Assembly: GCA_964354145.1 (NCBI GenBank)
Contig: CAYGXX010000028.1
Span: 1-8,401, forward strand
From: UBA10110 sp964354145
GTDB taxonomy: Bacteria > Patescibacteriota > Kazan-3B-28 > UBA10110
Reading direction: 5' to 3'
Length of the DNA: 8,401 nucleotides
Within the stretch, counting starts at the first letter, position 1. Every line of letters starts with the position of its first letter. Under the pieces are notes generated by a model that was not told the DNA's origin, made no database searches, and saw only the letters and a program-made list of their open reading frames with translations. Position numbers and translations under genes: made by a program. Below are positions 4,996 to 8,401 of the stretch, piece by piece.

Positions 4996-7485
4996 ATGAA
5001 CGGCTACAACTATTTAGATAAATTTACCACCAACGCCAAGAAAGTTCTTACTAACGCTCAGAAGGTGGCGCGAGATTTAGGGTCGGCTCATTTGGGCACG
5101 GAACACTTGCTTTTGGCAATGCTAAACATTAAAAGCGGGACGGCTTTTGAGATTCTAGGGAGCCTGGGAATTAGTTGGGAAAAAGCAGAGATGGTCATCG
5201 GCCTATCACGCAAAGAGGAGGCGATCACTAAAGTAGGCTTAACTCCGGGAGCCCGTCGGTTGGTAGAGACAGCTGTGTTGATTGCTGCCCAATACGGGAG
5301 TTTTTATATCGGTACAGAACATTTATTACTGGCGATGATGCAAGATAACCAAAGCAAGGCTTATAAAACCATTCAGGAATTGGGGGTGAATCCAGTAGAG
5401 GTTTCCCGGATGGCGGCGGATGCTATTCAAGCCAGCGCTGAAGATCGGATGATGGGGGCGGCCATGGGGGATGAACCGCGGGTTGGCCGGGCGCGTGGCG
5501 GCGCCAGTAAGTCCAGTACTCCTATTCTAGATACTTTCAGTATTGATTTGACCGGGATGGCTAAATCGGGCAAGGTGGACCCCATTGTGGGGCGGGACAA
5601 GGAGATCCAGCGGGTAATCCAGATTTTAAATCGCCGGACCAAGAATAATCCGGTGTTAATCGGCGATCCCGGCATTGGGAAGACCGCAATTGTAGAAGGC
5701 TTAGCTATCAAGATTATTAATAAAGAAGCCCCCGAAAACATTGCCGGGAAACGCATTATGGTGCTTAACCCCTCGGCAATGGTAGCCGGCACCAAATATC
5801 GGGGGGAGTTTGAAGAGCGGATTAATCAGATTGTTGAAGAGGTGAGCAAAGCCAAGGACGTCATTTTGTTTGTGGATGAATTGCATACGCTGGTGGGGGC
5901 GGGGAGTGCCGAAGGGAGTCTAGATGCCGCCAATATTTTAAAGCCAGCGCTGGCCCGCGGCGATTTGCAGATGATTGGCGCCACGACCCTGGAAGAATAC
6001 CGTAAACATATTGAAAAAGATGCTGCTTTGGAACGGCGGTTCCAACCCATTTTAATCAGCGAACCCACTCCTCAAGAGACCATCGGCATTTTGATGGGGA
6101 TTAAAGAAAAATATGAAGAATATCATAAGGTAATTATCCCAGTGGAGGCGATTGAGGCGGCGGTGGCTCTCTCCGTGCGCTATATAAATGACCGTTTTTT
6201 GCCGGATAAAGCCATTGATTTAATTGATGAAGCCGCTTCAGCGGTGCGCATTGCCGCCGGCCTGTCCCAAGTGGGGACTACGGAGGAAAGAGCCCAATTA
6301 GAAAATATTGTCAAAGAAAAGGAAGCGGCGGTCGAAGGGCAGGAGTATGAAAAGGCCGCTAAACTGCGGGCCCAGGAGTTGCGCTTGCAAAAAAAGATTG
6401 AAGCTGCCCAAAAGGAATCGGCTAGTGGTGATCGTTCAAGCTGGCCCTCCGTTACTGCTCGGGAGATTGCCCAGGTAGTCTCTTTGTGGACCAATATCCC
6501 TGTAGGCGAATTGGCGAGCGAGGAGGTAAAAACTCTGACTAACCTGGAGGTCGCTCTGAAATCTCGCATTATTGGGCAGGATGAAGCGGTGGAAGCCGTA
6601 GCTTCGGCAATTCGCCGATCCCGCGTACAAATCGGAAATCCCGATCGGCCGATGGGCTCGTTTATGTTTCTGGGCCCCACCGGCGTAGGTAAGACTGAAT
6701 TAGCCAAAGCCTTGGCGGAAGAGATTTTCAAAGATAAAAGCGCGCTGGTGCGTATTGATATGAGCGAGTTTATGGAAAAGCATAATGTGGCGCGCTTAAT
6801 TGGTGCTCCGGCGGGGTATGTGGGATATGAAGAAGGCGGTCGCTTAACGGAAGCCATTCGGCGCAAACCCTATGCAGTGGTGCTACTAGATGAAGTAGAA
6901 AAGGCCCATCCGGATGTAATGAACATTTTATTGCAGATATTGGAAGACGGTTTCTTAACTGATGCCAAAGGTCGCCGCGTCTCGTTCAAGAATACGATTG
7001 TGATTCTTACCTCCAATGTCGGGACGGGTCTCATGAATCGGCAAGCCGTGATTGGTTTTGGGCAAAGCGGCAAAAGGTCTGCCGAAGATTATGAGAATCT
7101 GCGCGAGCAGGTGATGGATGATCTCAAAAAAACCTTCCGCCCGGAGTTTCTTAACCGCGTTGATAAGATCATTGTTTTTCATGCCCTGAATAAGGAGCAT
7201 ATTCAGAAAATTGTTGATTTGCAGTTGGATCAGTTGATGAAGAGGCTGGCTAATCAAAAAATCTCTCTAACGGTGACGGGAGCAGCCCGGGAGTTTATTG
7301 CCGATCAGGGTTTTGACCCAGAGAGCGGAGCACGGCCAGTGCGGCGGGTAATCCAAAATATGATTGAAGATCAGTTGGCAGAAGGCATTTTAAGTGGTAC
7401 TTTCAAGAAAGGTGCCACCGTGAAGGTAGAAGCCAAAGCAGGTAAGCTGGTATTGGTAGGGCAAAGGACCAAAGCGGCTAAGTAA
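4996..7485 (+). CDS. clpC: ATP-dependent Clp protease ATP-binding subunit ClpC
   Basis: ClpC is a hexameric Hsp100 unfoldase that feeds proteins to the ClpP peptidase. At 829 aa it is near the usual 810-850. The N-domain has two Clp repeats marked by LGTEHLLLAML (33-43) and IGTEHLLLAMM (105-115). AAA-1 has Walker A GDPGIGKT (223-230), a KYRGEFE pore loop (267-273), Walker B LFVDEL (291-296) and arginine finger ERRF (346-349). A short middle domain (about 425-475) contains a UVR-like EGQEYEKAAKLRAQ. AAA-2 has Walker A GPTGVGKT (560-567), pore loop GYVGYE (607-612), Walker B VVLLDE (628-633), Arg721 and sensor-2 GARPVRR (778-784). The IGF at 686-688 is the ClpP-docking loop and, with the short middle domain, excludes ClpB. 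The ATG follows nusA by 20 bases with only a weak GGTGG (4979-4983), so nusA and clpC probably share an mRNA. No CtsR or CIRCE site is visible. Confidence 0.97.
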   Translation: MNGYNYLDKFTTNAKKVLTNAQKVARDLGSAHLGTEHLLLAMLNIKSGTAFEILGSLGISWEKAEMVIGLSRKEEAITKVGLTPGARRLVETAVLIAAQYGSFYIGTEHLLLAMMQDNQSKAYKTIQELGVNPVEVSRMAADAIQASAEDRMMGAAMGDEPRVGRARGGASKSSTPILDTFSIDLTGMAKSGKVDPIVGRDKEIQRVIQILNRRTKNNPVLIGDPGIGKTAIVEGLAIKIINKEAPENIAGKRIMVLNPSAMVAGTKYRGEFEERINQIVEEVSKAKDVILFVDELHTLVGAGSAEGSLDAANILKPALARGDLQMIGATTLEEYRKHIEKDAALERRFQPILISEPTPQETIGILMGIKEKYEEYHKVIIPVEAIEAAVALSVRYINDRFLPDKAIDLIDEAASAVRIAAGLSQVGTTEERAQLENIVKEKEAAVEGQEYEKAAKLRAQELRLQKKIEAAQKESASGDRSSWPSVTAREIAQVVSLWTNIPVGELASEEVKTLTNLEVALKSRIIGQDEAVEAVASAIRRSRVQIGNPDRPMGSFMFLGPTGVGKTELAKALAEEIFKDKSALVRIDMSEFMEKHNVARLIGAPAGYVGYEEGGRLTEAIRRKPYAVVLLDEVEKAHPDVMNILLQILEDGFLTDAKGRRVSFKNTIVILTSNVGTGLMNRQAVIGFGQSGKRSAEDYENLREQVMDDLKKTFRPEFLNRVDKIIVFHALNKEHIQKIVDLQLDQLMKRLANQKISLTVTGAAREFIADQGFDPESGARPVRRVIQNMIEDQLAEGILSGTFKKGATVKVEAKAGKLVLVGQRTKAAK

Positions 7486-7519
7486 GTTTGTTCTTTAGAA
7501 ATTTATTAGGGATTTATCT

Positions 7520-7525
7520 TATAAT
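7520..7525 (+). promoter_or_regulatory. Perfect -10 hexamer before the PIN-TRAM gene
   Basis: TATAAT is present just 15 bases before the ATG at 7541. The -35 region (about 7497-7502) has no good TTGACA match. If used, transcription would start near 7532 and the leader would be only about 9 bases, with no Shine-Dalgarno sequence. A/T-rich sequence makes chance matches likely here. Confidence 0.4.
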
Positions 7526-7540
7526 TTATTTTTATCAGCC

Positions 7541-8401
7541 ATGTGGTTAGGACAGATTTTTGGGGGCGTTGTTTTAGTTTTACTGGTAGCTTACTTAGTG
7601 TTTGTGAGAAAGTCGATTGAGATGAAATCGGCTAATTTTGCCATCGTGATCGTGGGGATTATCCTAGGTCTTTCTATTGGGACTCTTGTCTCCTTGCCCT
7701 TGGGAAGATTGCGTGATCCGTTTGGGCAGTGGCTGCCTCTGCTCATTAATGTTTTCAGTGCTGCCGTAGTAGCCACCTACTTTTACAATCAGCGCAACTC
7801 CATTACCAAGTTTTTTACTCACCTGTTCTCTTTTCTAACTAATATTGCCAAACGGGATGTCATGACCCCCGCCGCTACGGAGGATATTTTAGTAGACACC
7901 TCAGTGATTGTGGATGGTCGGATCCTAGAGATTGTCCGCACCGGGTTTTTGATTGGGCGCCTGCTGGTCCCGCGCTTTGTCTTAAGTGAATTGCAAAGCA
8001 TCGCTGATTCGCCAGACGAACTCCGGCGGAGTCGCGGCCGCCGCGGCTTGGATATTTTGGGAGAGTTGCGTAGAGAGAAGGGGATCAGCGTCAGCGTGAT
8101 TGATGATGATTTTCCTAGTGAATTGGATGTGGATGCCAAGGTGGTGCGCTTAGCAAAGAAGCGGCGAGCTCGGTTAATGACGGTGGATTACAATTTAAAT
8201 CGGGTGGCGCAAATCCAAAACATCTTAGTTCTCAACGTCAATGAATTAAATAATGCTTTGCGACCAGTGGTGTTGCCGGGCGAGGAGCTTACCATCAAGT
8301 TAGTGCAAGAAGGCAAAGATCGTAATCAAGGTGTAGGTTATTTAGAAGATGGCACCATGGTGGTAGTAAATGGCGGCGCCGAGTTCATTGGCGAATCAAT
8401 T
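7541..8401 (+). CDS. yacL: Membrane-anchored PIN-TRAM domain protein, YacL type; 3' end cut off by window edge
   Basis: The frame runs open from the ATG at 7541 to the right edge, giving 287 residues and no stop. Three hydrophobic segments come first (about 3-22, 33-54 and 65-82), anchoring the protein in the membrane. A PIN nuclease domain follows (about 116-232): ILVDTSVIVDGR gives Asp119, VLSELQ Glu150, DVDAKVV Asp198 and LMTVDYNLN Asp216, so the acidic metal-binding set is complete. From about 243 a TRAM domain starts with LPGEEL and continues through GVGYLEDGTMVVV, a nucleic-acid-binding beta barrel. This is the YacL architecture of Firmicutes and other bacteria; a ribonuclease role is inferred, not shown, and its target is unknown. 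There is no clear Shine-Dalgarno site. It follows clpC by 55 bases; in Bacillus, yacL lies downstream of clpC beyond radA and disA. Confidence 0.92.
   Translation, partial: MWLGQIFGGVVLVLLVAYLVFVRKSIEMKSANFAIVIVGIILGLSIGTLVSLPLGRLRDPFGQWLPLLINVFSAAVVATYFYNQRNSITKFFTHLFSFLTNIAKRDVMTPAATEDILVDTSVIVDGRILEIVRTGFLIGRLLVPRFVLSELQSIADSPDELRRSRGRRGLDILGELRREKGISVSVIDDDFPSELDVDAKVVRLAKKRRARLMTVDYNLNRVAQIQNILVLNVNELNNALRPVVLPGEELTIKLVQEGKDRNQGVGYLEDGTMVVVNGGAEFIGESI

Noticed and set aside
6180..6866. 228-codon open frame on the minus strand inside clpC
   Set aside because: It lies wholly within the clear ClpC coding sequence, has Ser/Arg-rich composition typical of a reverse-frame shadow, and shows no ribosome binding site or domain motif.
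7819..8139. 106-codon open frame on the minus strand near the right end
   Set aside because: It is antisense to the PIN domain, whose four acidic residues are all intact on the + strand; the minus reading is Ser/Arg-rich and has no support.
1..8401. Recoded TGA (as in SR1/Gracilibacteria), CRISPR array, tRNA genes or toxin-antitoxin reading of the PIN domain
   Set aside because: TGA ends yraN and nusA at the expected family lengths. No regularly spaced repeats or tRNA-like cloverleaf were seen. The PIN domain has membrane segments and a TRAM domain and no adjacent antitoxin, unlike VapC toxins.

Overview
The window is a densely packed stretch of bacterial chromosome with every gene on the + strand. 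It carries housekeeping genes plus one unusual hydrolase. Reading left to right: the 3' part of an alpha/beta-hydrolase joined to a beta-propeller-like domain (1-1571); a small unrecognised protein with a TTG start (1677-1982) closed by a strong intrinsic terminator; a ribosome and nucleic-acid cluster of rplS (L19), rnhB (RNase HII) and yraN (UPF0102) at 2117-3628, whose genes overlap each other; a promoter and leader hairpin; nusA and clpC (3719-7485) separated by only 20 bases; and the 5' part of a membrane-anchored PIN-TRAM protein of the YacL type (7541 to the right edge). The last gene has no stop in the window, so only its start side can be described.

The organism is clearly a bacterium using the standard stop code: TGA ends yraN and nusA, and TAA or TAG ends the others. 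This argues against the recoded SR1/Gracilibacteria lineages. Strong GGAGG-type ribosome binding sites precede several genes, including two with TTG starts. The base composition is mixed. The clpC-yacL order recalls the Firmicutes clpC-radA-disA-yacL-ispDF neighbourhood with radA and disA missing, while nusA lacks its usual rimP and infB neighbours. Compact spacing and rearranged housekeeping operons would suit a reduced genome such as a member of the Candidate Phyla Radiation (Patescibacteria), but that placement is a weak inference; a Firmicutes-like or other lineage is not excluded.

Functionally, rplS, rnhB and yraN appear to be one translationally coupled operon from a good sigma-70-type promoter at 2064-2092. 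NusA and ClpC probably share a second promoter at 3637-3665 with a consensus -35 box. The most interesting signal is just downstream of that promoter: a near-perfect intrinsic terminator lies between the predicted transcription start and the nusA start codon, in the position of an attenuator. NusA itself acts on such terminators, so the layout suggests an autoregulatory loop that would also set clpC levels. I found no CRISPR array, tRNA, rRNA, insertion sequence or recognisable defence system.
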